DNA of 64,000 bases, from contig NC_081338.1 in the NCBI RefSeq assembly GCF_022539665.2, forward strand, positions 5,692,446-5,756,445. The letters run 5' to 3'. Both the position numbers and the translations under genes were made by a program. Under the pieces are notes generated by a model. That model was not told the origin of the DNA. It worked only from the letters and a program-made list of their open reading frames with translations, and searched no databases. This stretch comes from Daphnia carinata. Taxonomy: Eukaryota > Arthropoda > Branchiopoda > Diplostraca > Daphniidae. Each line of letters opens with the position of its first letter. Within the stretch, counting starts at the first letter, position 1. Below are positions 1-9,859 of the stretch, piece by piece.

Positions 1-3000
1 GCTTTGGCAGTCAAGCGAAGATCGATGTTGCCTAATGTAGTCGGACGGATGAGGAAAGAAACGGGCGTGCCGTCTTGAGCTGGAATTCGGACCGATTTTT
101 TGCGGAAGATGGTTTCGCCTGTTTGTTTTTTTTGTTTTTGTTTTTTTTTAATAATAATTAATGATTTTTTAAAATAATTATTTTTTAATTGAATTTTACT
201 TGAAATTTCATTGTCTTCCACGCCGTTATCGACAAACTGGAAATCGCCAATGTTCTCAAAAGTCAATTCGGCCGTAATCTCCTTGTTCATGTAATTAAAG
301 ACAACGGCCTGTATGGCGACGACTTCCCCACGTATCACAGAGTAAGGCAAATTCAATTGAATAAAGAATGGACGAAACACTTGCATCTGCAATTGAGAAA
401 TAAATTAAATAAAAAAAAAAAAAAAATCAAAGAGCGAAAAGGGACGAATAAATTACTTTGGCAGGTTGTTCAATGACGCCGAGACCGTGAAACGTATCCA
501 AAGAAAAGGCAGTAATCACCCAAGATGTGATTGTATCAGGAGCTTCTTTGACAAAACGGGCAGTTCCGTCCGTCCTTTTTTTTTGTTTTTATCATATAAA
601 ATTAATTAGTATTATTTCTTTTAATGGTCAAAATAAGGAAAGAGGGTTAAAACAGTAGCGTCTCAATTCATAAGCAAAGCGCCAAATTAGTTGGGAGATA
701 AATCGGGTCGTCTCTGAAGACACGAATGAACCATTTTTCAATTGAAAAACACGTTCATTCATGTCTTATTTTTGTGGGTGAGTCTCCAGTTAATAAACGC
801 ATCAAAAAGAAACGTGTCAAGGTAAGAAAAACAAAAAAAAAAACCAAAAAAAAAGAGTTGAAGCAGAAAAACCAACCCCGCAGTGGTGGAGTTAAAGAGC
901 CAGACTTCGGGGAAAAGGCGGCGGACGCGAATGTTGGTCGCAGACGAAGTGTCGGCGTCGTCGTCGACGGCCACCGATTTGAAATTGGTACCGCTTTCAA
1001 GAGCTATCGAGTCCAAACTACGCCACGTCACTAATCAATTTCAAAATCAAGAAACAAATGTCAAACAAGAAATTGTCTACTTTGTGACCAAACAACATTT
1101 TCTTTTTCATTTCACTTGCCCCCCCCCCCCCCCGAAGAAAAATCAATTTTTATATCAATAAAAATAAAGAAATATCGGATCCAAATGCCTTGGCAAATCA
1201 GTTTAAGAGATCAACTAATGAAACATGAAAAATACTAGCAGAAGAGGCGAGAGAAAGATGGACAGAAAAGGGAAGAAGCTAACGACGAATAACGATCCCC
1301 GCACACTACGAATATTAAATGTTATTAGGCTATACTCGTTAGAAAAAAAAAAACTGATATAAGTGGATTAGCCAACAACAAATGACAACATACGACAGTG
1401 TTGCTCTTACAGACGACCGTTTTAGATGGGGGAAAAGGCGTAGAAATTATGCCGATATTAAAACAAGAAAAAATCCGTAAATTCGGATTATCTTTGATGA
1501 CGTGTACCCGGTGTCGACGGATTGAAAGATCCACGTCGGGGGCGGATCGCGTAGTAAAAAGATTTTGGGATTGTCATCGGCTGGAGTTGGGATACGAGAG
1601 AAGGCATAAGGTCCAGCTAGCGGGGGACGGATCAGAGTTGGCAAAGTGAAAGCCGGTCCTTTGTCGACGGCCACTGCGTTTGCCGAACCGCGAGCAGGAA
1701 TCGGCCGGTTCGTCGGCCGGTTGACCGCTTTCGGTCTCAACGTTGTTCGTTCGCTTCCTTTTTATTTTTTTTAGATTTTAATTCGATTGTTTAAAAAAAA
1801 AAAAAAAAAAATTTTTCCCTACATTTACTAAGCATGAAACGGCGTTTGAAATCGGCATTACTAAACATAGTTCCATTTTCAAGGAACGACGATAGAAAAG
1901 ATAGCAGAAGTAAGAGAACTCGTTTCGCACACGTGAAAACAAAAGCTGTTAGTTCCTCCACCACACGATTGGAAAAGTTGTTTTGCCTTTCACCTCACCC
2001 AAAGGTTAGGCCGGAAAGAAGAAAAAGAGAGAAAAGAATGGTGAAAGAACCCATTGACTAGTAAATTCTCCCAAAGCCACGTCTCGGGGAACCGCGTTCT
2101 CGTCCGAATGGAATTAGGTAGCCCCAAAGACTCGTCATCAGCATCGTCCACTTGATTATTAACTGGAGTTACGGGTAAGGCGCGAACTTGATCGTTTGCG
2201 CGGTACGTCACTGCTGAAGGAAGAAGATATTAAGAACGTCTTTCGTCTCTAAATTTGAAAAACTACGTCACAACTAAATGTCATCGTAAACACAAAAGCC
2301 AATCCTCCTATCATCCCAAGAAAGCCACTCATCGCTCGAACTCTAAATCTAAAACTAATCAAAGATTAAAAAATAAAATGCAGCTAACTGTGTCATCTTG
2401 TTAAGCCATAACCAAGTGTCGGGAAAGTGATGGCGAACGCGAGAAGACGATTCGGGGACATCGGGTGGATCAGCGAACAAGAGGCTGTTGTCGTAGGCAG
2501 CGCGGTAATAAACTTTGAAAAGGTATGGTTAAATTTCAATTTAGAGACTATCTACTTTGCAGCACGTTAAAGTTAAATAGCTTTTTTTTTTTTTTTTAAT
2601 GTAGCCGGTGAGTGAATTGCAGAATAGAGATGGAAATGTTATTGTTTGTGTCAAAGTAAAACGCCCTTCAACTTTCACTCGAGATGTTTGTGACTTTCTA
2701 ACGTGAGAGAAAGCATCCGGTTACCACCATTATTTACTTTGACACATAAAGATAGTGTAAAGATGTTGAGAATAAGAGAAATAAATAAGGCCAAACCACT
2801 AAAGAAATGTGAGTACCCCAAGTCGGTGAGATGAAGCCATAGGAAAGTCTCTGGAAAATGTTGACGAAAGGCCAGTACGGATGCGATGCTGGATTCACCT
2901 CTGCTACGCGCTACCGTCACCGTGATATTTTTGGACGAAGCCAGAAGTAAAGGCATGGCTGAACACCAAGAGAAGCGAAGTTAGAAGAAGGTAACAAAAA

Positions 3001-5886
3001 GTGCAAGATTTACCGTTAGCAAACAATGATTCAATTTCTTTGTTTTAGTCAATAATCATAGACAGCTGGTGGCGAAGGAGGATTATCAAGTGCAACAGAA
3101 CATGGCTTTACAGCGAGTTTGATTCCTAGCTGTTGTTTGTAAACTATCGGATTTCTTGACAATCACTTACCTCACCGTCTCCTGTCCCTCTTTCAGATTC
3201 GTACCCTTTCATGGCAATATTATTTCTTAACACTATTTAAATGTATGTAAAGCAACCAAACCCCTGCAGCAATTTTTACCTTAAAAAAAAAAAAATAGAA
3301 AAAAAAAAATATGCAGAGGTCACTCACCGAACGGCATGCTCTCCTGGACGTATCCATTGGTCAAAACCACAGTGCCGGAATTCTGCCAAACGAAATAAAG
3401 AGGATTGTAAATATTGAAGGGTGCAACGTATAACGGTGAATGAGTCATTCACTAACGCAATGAATAAAAAAAAAAAAAAAAAAAGAAATAATTACGCTGA
3501 AAACTTCACCGGCTGTTGCCGACGAAGGCCACCAAAATGAACGTCCTCCAACTTCTGGAAGCCACGACGTAAAATCAGGCCGCCGGGTTGAATCATACGA
3601 TTTCACTTCATCCAAAACATCTTGCTGGAAAATAACAAATTTTATTGTGCATCTGCACTTTCATTTATAAAAAAAAAAAAAAAAAAAAAGGAGACATACC
3701 CGAGAAATGTCGTTGCCCGTCTTTAAAAGCAAAACGCTCTGATCGACGCCGAGGACGCCAACATATGAATTCGGTTTTGCTTTGACCACAATGTCGACGG
3801 CTTTGCCCGGTTCAACAGAGTCCGGAGCAACTTGAATTTCCACCTGAGAAATAATTCAATTAATTTTTTATAACGTTCCAATAACAAAATAAGTCACGTA
3901 CAAAATTCTGAAAAGTTCCTTCGACGTCAAAGTTGAGAGCGTCGGCCACAACTTCGCCGTCGGGTCGTACGTAATAGACGACAACACGGGCCACAGGAGC
4001 CATAGCGGCCGTCGCTTGGAACCGGAAAGTGTGCGACCTATTGCAAACAAAAGAATGTTATTAATTCAAATGGATAAACAAAAAAACAAAACAACTGAAA
4101 ACCTTTGATTTCCGGCTTGTACGGTACGAGCGACAATCAAATTGCCACGACCCATCACCTCGTAAGTGTAGGAATCGAGTGGCGCTGTAGAGTTGACCTC
4201 GATGGCAATTTCTTCGTTTACTTTGGGATTCTCCGTCGTCAAGATGGCTTGGATAAACGAATTGCTCGGAGACTGGGCACGATTGATGGTCGAAAACCAC
4301 TCGACTAAATCTTGATATTGCGCCTCAATGCCAAGAGTGTAGACATTCTCGTCGACAGGTGGATAAAAGTTGAGCTCGAGAATGCCGTTACGCGGGACGG
4401 GATACTCGGTCCGATTGTATTCATCTTGATTGTGTGAAAAGCCGTGTTTCACAATCACCACGCCGTTGGCGTCTTGGATCGGCGTGTTGTCCTGATAGGC
4501 CAGCTTCAACTAATAATGGAATTTTTTATTAATTTCAGTATCAAAAAGTAAAAATGAAAAGACTTACAAAGGCCGTGTATTTAAGGCCAGGCTTGAAACT
4601 GTCGGACGTCTTGATCAATTCCATTTTGTACTTGTATTTATACAGCGTCAATAAAGAGCTCGTGTTTTGTTTACGTTCCGTCAGTCCTTCGATAACAGTC
4701 ACATCAAACCGGATATCTCGTTCAAAATCATCCACTAGCCTAAATCAAATTAAAAATTTCCATCAAGATCAAATACAAAAAGAAAAAAAAAAAAAAGAAT
4801 AAACTTACTTGAGCTCTTTAAAGAGATTGAAATCAACATCAACTTTCCCATCAATCTGAACCGTTTTGCGAACCGGTTCAGTGAAAAACGGTTGAATATA
4901 AGAGACCCGATATTGCGGGTAGGCAGCGATTGTCACGTTGCCCTTGACGGGTTTCCCGTACGTGTACTTGGCTTTGATGGTTGCCACCATTTTGGATTCG
5001 TTAAAAGTGAGGTAAGTTGGCAGATCGATGGTGACTTCGAATTTTGGCAAAACATATTCGGCCACTTGGAAATGTTTGGAGAAACTTTGGCCAGAGACGA
5101 CAGCCGTAATGTTCCAGTCGCCCAAAACAGGTTGATCGGATAACTGAAGTTCGGAAGCAAAGACGCCCTGTTTGGTGAAAACCCGGTTCCATTGCTTGAC
5201 TCGGTTGCCTTTCCCGTCCTGTTTGAATTTTACATTTGTCAACGGTTCAAATTTATAATTAAATATAGAAAGATTACCGTCATAAAGACGTCCAGCGAAC
5301 CGACGACAGATGGTTTCAGTTGCGGATTAACGACGATGACGCGAAATTGGACCATATGCCCAGGTTTGTAGATGGCCTTGTCCGTTTGGATGAAGACCGA
5401 ATGGCTCTTTTCCGCGTAATCCAACTCTGTCGTGTTGACGAAATTCAAACCACCCGATCCGCGGGCCGTCAAATTATATTTGCCAGGTCCCAGTTCGCCA
5501 ATCTGTGGAATTGGAGGGAGGTCAGTAATCAAAATGTCTAAAAAGAAAATGGGTGGAGTGTACCTGAAACTTGATGACTTGGGTGGAATTGGGTTCAACT
5601 GTGGCGCTTTGGGCGTTTCGTACAAGTCCACCACCGTCTTGTTGTCCTTCGATGGCCACAACCAAATTGGTCAATGCTGCCCCGCCATGTAAACTGATGG
5701 ACACGTGATAGTCCAAACTCGGTCGCAATACTTTTGGAGCCACGATAGTATACGTCCTAAAACCACAGAACAAAAATTAGAATAAAGAAATTAATATAGT
5801 TAAACTGAATTCAAAAGTTACCCTTCATTCTGAGCGTATGTCAGCGAACAACAACAAACAACCGCCAACACAAGTCTGAGTACCAT
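1..5886 (-). CDS. Thioester-containing protein / alpha-2-macroglobulin family (5' part, runs off left edge)
   Basis: Secreted immune or protease-trapping protein of the TEP/A2M family. The start at 5886 gives a clear signal peptide (MVLRLVLAVVCCCSLTYAQ). Exons on the minus strand are roughly 5822-5886, 5564-5757, 5278-5502, 4808-5220, 4565-4740, 4103-4509, 3900-4036, 3703-3844, 3496-3624 and 3328-3382, then five alternative cassette exons (877-2958), then 462-571, 201-387 and 1-119. Family hallmarks in order: a macroglobulin domain (YVLPKFEVTIDLPTYLTF), the VYYVRPDGEVVADALNFDVE block, the GVLGVDQSVLLLKTGND block, the FPETWLW motif carried by the cassettes, PDTITSWVITAFSLDTFHGL, and VFRPFFIQLNLPYSVIRGE. 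The thioester motif and receptor-binding domain would lie beyond position 1, so thioester status cannot be read here. Family assignment is firm; exact exon edges are by eye. Confidence 0.92.
877..1030 (-). CDS. TEP alternative cassette exon 5
   Basis: 154 nt, same phases. The variable part includes the acidic stretch VDDDADTSSAT, then the conserved block RVRRLFPEVWLFNSTTAG. Acceptor AG lies at 1031-1032 and donor GT at 875-876. It is the last cassette before the constant exon at 462-571. Confidence 0.78.
1508..1727 (-). CDS. TEP alternative cassette exon 4 (long, divergent)
   Basis: The longest cassette, 220 nt, or 250 nt if the alternative in-phase acceptor beginning at 1757 is used. The variable part is proline- and arginine-rich (VNRPTNRPIPARGS near its start). 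The conserved block is degenerate, reading FLLRDPPPTWIFQSVDTG, where P.TWIF replaces FPETWLW. Phases match the other cassettes. The acceptor lacks a good pyrimidine tract, so its use is less certain. Confidence 0.62.
2051..2210 (-). CDS. TEP alternative cassette exon 3
   Basis: 160 nt, same phases. The variable part has an acidic run (VDDADDESLGLPNS) before the conserved block TRTRFPETWLWENLLVNG. The pyrimidine-rich acceptor (CTTCCTTCAGCAG in transcript sense) and the donor GTTCTT fit. This cassette carries the most canonical A2M FPETWLWE motif. Confidence 0.8.
2389..2512 (-). CDS. TEP alternative cassette exon 2
   Basis: 124 nt, same in/out phase as the other cassettes. The variable part reads YYRAAYDNSLLFADPPDVPE, followed by the conserved block VRHHFPDTWLWLNKMTQ. 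Acceptor AG lies at 2513-2514 and donor GT at 2387-2388. It has no in-frame ATG, so start-based ORF calling does not show it, although it is open and clearly homologous to its neighbours. Confidence 0.78.
2817..2958 (-). CDS. TEP alternative cassette exon 1
   Basis: First of five cassettes after the constant exon 3328-3382. It is 142 nt, preceded by AG at 2959-2960 and followed by a GT donor at 2816. It enters with two bases of a codon and leaves with two, exactly like the other four. The encoded segment ends in the motif FRQHFPETFLWLHLTDLG, the same R..FPE.WLW block found in the others, while the N-terminal part (SSKNITVTVARSRGESS) is unique. Inferred to be mutually exclusive with the other cassettes. 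Confidence 0.8.
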
Positions 5887-8180
5887 GATGACGTCACACC
5901 ACCAGGCACCGAGTGGGAGCCTTTTCCGACCTATTACGTCATTAAAAGATGAAGAAGAAAAAAATTATTGAAAACATTGGGCGTGAAGGTAAACGTTGAG
6001 GAGAATAAGAAATTTCACTTCCGCTTGACACCTTTTTTGTTTTTACAACGCCACCCGCATCCTTTAACAGATGACGTCACACAATGAACACACACACACA
6101 GTTTAGTTCCAAAGTGCAAATATGAAACTGGAATACAACTTTTTTTTTCTAGTTTCAAAAGAGAAAAGATACTTTGATCACTTAAGCTTTTCAGCACATG
6201 CCCTGATGCAATTGGAAACGATACACAACCAAAAGAAAAAAGGAAGCTGGCCTCGGCTTTCTCTCTCTTTTTTTCTTTGGTTGGCTAATGCCAAACTTGG
6301 TTTCGCCGTTTTTCCCAATCGACTTGGGCAGCTGCTGACAAGGTGCCTAGAGGAAGGGAGTATGTTGGAAATATTTATCCTTACACCAGATGACCAAGCT
6401 AAACAATGACGTCGAATTACAATGATCTAAAGAGAAAGGAAAAAGGGCCAAACTAGCGGTTTCTTTTTTTTCTTTTCCTGATTCTTTTAAATTATTATTA
6501 GGTATGACTGTGGGTTTGAGGAGGTAGCAAAAGAAACGGCTTTTTTCTTCCTGACTTCCGGGGGGGGGGGGGGGTCTTACGACAACCTAATTCAGTCACA
6601 CATATATAAAGGGCTATAATACAGTTCGTTTTGAAAAAAAAAAAAACAGCCCTTCCCCACCCCACCCCAAAAATAAAATTTGCATGCAGGAAATCCTTTC
6701 TCCTCTTCTTTTTTTTCTGTTGTTGTGTTTGGACTTTTTACAAAAGGGTAGCACAACAACCTGTTGGGATAGTAGCAGGTGGAAAAGGGGAATTTGTGGG
6801 TACATCATCTACTCACACACAGGTGGCCCCGGGCCTTTGTACAAGAGCCCAAAGAGTCGTTCACACATACACACACAAAAGATACCAAAATTATCAAAAT
6901 TTTCTCTTTGTCAAGGTCAACTTGTCTATACAGACAACATATTTTATATCACGTTTAAAAACTGCTAATTCATTTTGGTTAAAAATGACTTACCCGTGCC
7001 AAGAATACAGAAAACACAAGCACACTGACCAAAAATAAAATGGTTGCACAAATTGGCGAATGTGCAAACAACAAATAGAAGAAACGAACTAAAATTTCGA
7101 CACGACACACCACGAAACGTATTTTGCACAGGCCAGCACTCCTCTTTTCGTTTTTGCTGAATCACCAAAATGGATTCTTTTCTTCACAAAGCCCCGTGTG
7201 TGTTCACTTTGCCGGCAGGAACAAGACTGAATACCTTCGCGTGGCTTGCTACTCTGAACTAAAGTAATGAAAAATTTCACCTGTGGGCTATCTGCAAAGA
7301 CGATGCGACTGGCACTATTAACAGGGCAGGTTTATAGATGGCGCGCGTGGGCAGGCCTTTTTCCCTCGTTTTGGCGTTGTAGAGAGATGGCAGATGTCTC
7401 TTTCGCAACAAATTTCACCTGAAGTTTCAGAGCAAACACGATTGGCAAATGTTTCGATATATCCGCCATTGAATAAAGAATTTAAAGAATATCATTACCA
7501 CTCACAATGTTTAGCAGATTTAGCATATTTGGCAATGTAATTGGACAATACCCCTGTTTATCCATTTATGCAAATTTATTTGCCTTTTTTGCGTTTCAGG
7601 GTGGTAGAGCCATCTAGCGAACGAAATAAATTTCAGATTTTCTCAATTTTTTTCCAGAATTTCCAGAACATCTCAATTTGTCCATTTTCAAAGATAAACA
7701 GCTTAAGTAAAAGTTTCTGTCCAAACGTTCAGAACATTTCTGTACAAAACAACGAAAAATTAGCAGAGAAAAAAAACAAATTATTAGTTGTACACTTGAC
7801 TAACCTGACAGGCAGTTTCGTTCAAAGAAGCCAATAGGTCATCGCAACGATGAATAGAGAAAGTCGTAACAGGAGTAGAACTGCAACATCCGTGAAGTAT
7901 CTGATGGAGACTAGGCAAAAGTCAAGCAGCTTCCATATCCGGGAAAGTTAGAAATACCCATCCGGTTGATCTCAATCTTACTCACACTTTGGCGTCCGCT
8001 TAAAAATATGTTGCCTTCTTTGGCGTTGTAAGCCACAAAATGGCGGAGGCATTGGAGGGGAAAAAACGTGGCATAATGGCGCCCTATCAACCACAGCTTC
8101 CTCGTTATTCACCAGCATAATGAGAAATGTAATCAGTTGTATTTAGGCTGCTTTACCTAAACGACGTGCGCGATATAATC
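5887..8180. other. Intergenic region between TEP and the small peptide genes
   Basis: No gene supported. It holds the presumed TEP promoter and 5' UTR, several homopolymer runs (poly-T, a 16-base poly-G near 6561-6576, poly-A), short CA runs and a TATA-like stretch near 6601-6608. The open frames here are short, overlap on both strands and have no family resemblance. A 33-codon ORF starts at 7850 and a 98-codon ORF at 7541; neither has splice or family support. Confidence 0.5.
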
Positions 8181-8526
8181 ATGGCATTCAAGCAAATCAG
8201 CTATTTTTTTCTGAATATCGCTCTCTTAGCCATCATCGCAGGTTTCGCGATGGGTAACTACATAATACCTCTGCTGTTGAATTTGAACAAGTTTTACATT
8301 TAAGAAAATCAAACAATTTGCAAATGTTGCAGGAAATCCGTTGCTGGGTTTATCCAAAAGCGAATCACGTAAATTAAATAACATAATCTTTGTAGCAACT
8401 ACGAAATTCATTAACTATTTGCTTTTCCCCAAAACAGTGAACGAAATAGGTGACACAACCGATTACGTACGAGAGGTGCGTTTCTTCAAACACATTCGGA
8501 ATTTTTTGTCAGGATTTTTTGGTTAA
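8181..8526 (+). CDS. Candidate secreted cationic peptide precursor 1 (61 aa, three exons)
   Basis: Too short to be picked up as an unspliced ORF. Exons: 8181-8241, 8333-8368 and 8438-8526, with GT..AG introns of 91 and 69 nt, both in phase 1. The product starts with a hydrophobic signal peptide (MAFKQISYFFLNIALLAIIA), continues with a short acidic pro-part (NEIGDTTDYVREVR), and ends in FFKHIRNFLSGFFG followed by a stop. That tail is short, cationic, aromatic and amphipathic if helical, with a terminal Gly that could donate a C-terminal amide. Architecture and phases match the gene at 9015. I do not recognise a named family; the antimicrobial-peptide-like role is inferred from form only. Intron 2 has no in-frame stop, so retention would add 23 residues. 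Confidence 0.55.
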
Positions 8527-9014
8527 TTGTTTACTGGACGAGCCGATCTCATTTCCAACGAATTTCTAAATACCAAAGCAAGTAAGAAACGAATTTTTTC
8601 GAGCATATACTCGTTGTTAATCAGAAGAACCCAAACTGTCAGGCTGCAACATGAACGGTTAAAAAGTAAATTTTGTATCAAAACCGCCAAACTAGTAAGA
8701 ATATTCGATAACAATAATATAGAAAACTATATCAAAGTCATTTCAGTTGCCACATCCTTTTTTAGTTGCATGTCTTGACTTTTTGTGGTTCTCCATCATA
8801 TCTAAAAAGAAAACCCCCCAAAAAAACATACCCGAATGCAAATTTCGGTCTATCACACACCAGAATTTCCGTTGTTTCAGATATTTTTTTTAACGGAAAA
8901 CCATTAATGCTATATCCTGCACCCAACCCAATATTTAGTTAGCATTAAATTCCATTCCCAGCACATTCAAAGTAGTCTCGTTTGAAACTAGTCAGTGTTA
9001 AAACATCACGAAAA
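8527..9014. other. Spacer between the two candidate peptide genes
   Basis: 488 bp, mostly AT-rich. An 83-codon basic reading frame at 8527-8778 begins directly at the stop of the first peptide gene and has no family resemblance. I cannot tell whether it is a 3' UTR or a decayed exon. The stretch 8780-9014 presumably holds the promoter of the second gene; no clear TATA box is seen. Confidence 0.35.
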
Positions 9015-9376
9015 ATGTCATTTAGAAACAATCTCTGTTGGCTTCTCTTTTTAACCATCGCCCTCCTATTCTTTACAGGTTGAAACTAGCCTCATTTTAT
9101 ACAATCATAATTTATCGATGACTTTTACCATTTTCTTGCAGGAGTCTTGACAAATCCAATAGATGTTATCGAAGGCGACGAATCGTTCTGTAATTGCTAT
9201 AGCTAAATCCATAATGAATACTATAATAACTTTTGTTTACCATCACAGTAAGTGAAAGTGGTAACCCATCCATGGATCTTAACGATTTAGTGGAACGTCA
9301 ATGGTGGGGAAAATTGTTTAACCACGGCAAGAAATTTTTATCCAAATTTTCGGTTACTTATAACGGCTCTCCATGA
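9015..9376 (+). CDS. Candidate secreted cationic peptide precursor 2 (79 aa, three exons)
   Basis: Exons: 9015-9078, 9142-9189 and 9249-9376, with GT..AG introns of 63 and 59 nt, both in phase 1 as in the gene at 8181. It begins with a signal peptide (SFRNNLCWLLFLTIALLFF), followed by an acidic pro-part (NPIDVIEGDESF, then SESGNPSMDLNDLVER). The final 25 residues start QWWGKLFNHGKKFLSK and are rich in Lys and aromatics. The Glu-Arg before the Gln is a plausible processing point, and the Gln could become pyroglutamate. It is probably a paralogue of the gene at 8181: same exon phases, same acidic-to-cationic layout and a similar SES motif at the exon 2/3 border. Unrecognised family; function inferred. 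Confidence 0.6.
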
Positions 9377-9859
9377 TTTACTGAAGCTTCCACCACATTT
9401 ATTATTATTTTTGCTTCATGTTCACTTATCAGCATAGCAATACAACAAGCATAAAATAATGCAATGATACCTTTATTAAATAACGTTGGCGAATTGATAA
9501 TTTTGAGTAGCGTGCCGAAATGGAATGCAATAAGTAACCAACTTGAGCAAAATGGACTACGTTAAAATAGATGCTGAATTCTTTCGATTTCAGAAAGGCG
9601 AAATAATGGAATGGGCCTGGGAAAACGACAGATCAACGTACAGAATAGGCAAACAAAAAATGAAAGAGCCTGTTGTGCGCTTGTAGCTGCTATTTTAACG
9701 TATAAGAAACGTTAAAATACAATGAAAAAAAAGCTCTTTAATGGACTCGTGTAGGATTTTTCCCACTCTCAAACCCCAATGGCAAGAAACGTACGAAACA
9801 AAAGAATAGTTCAATAGAGAAGCAAAAATAGTTGGGGATATCAGCTATCACTTCTTCAT
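9377..9859. other. Spacer between candidate peptide gene 2 and stathmin
   Basis: No firm gene. A 44-codon ORF starts at 9551. Another frame after a good acceptor at about 9593-9594 reads NNGMGLGKR and ends ILTYKKR-stop at 9715, with GKR-type basic sites but no identifiable upstream exon. The right side is the 3' UTR of stathmin (minus strand). Confidence 0.3.

Noticed and set aside
3868-4050. 60-codon frame MFAIGRTLSGSKRRPLWLLW on the minus strand
   Set aside because: It is a shadow of the true TEP exon, whose correct frame reads APVARVVVYYVRPDGEVVAD.
6631-7038. Two overlapping plus-strand frames of 94-135 codons
   Set aside because: Begin in a poly-A tract, alternate frames over CA repeats, no conserved block.
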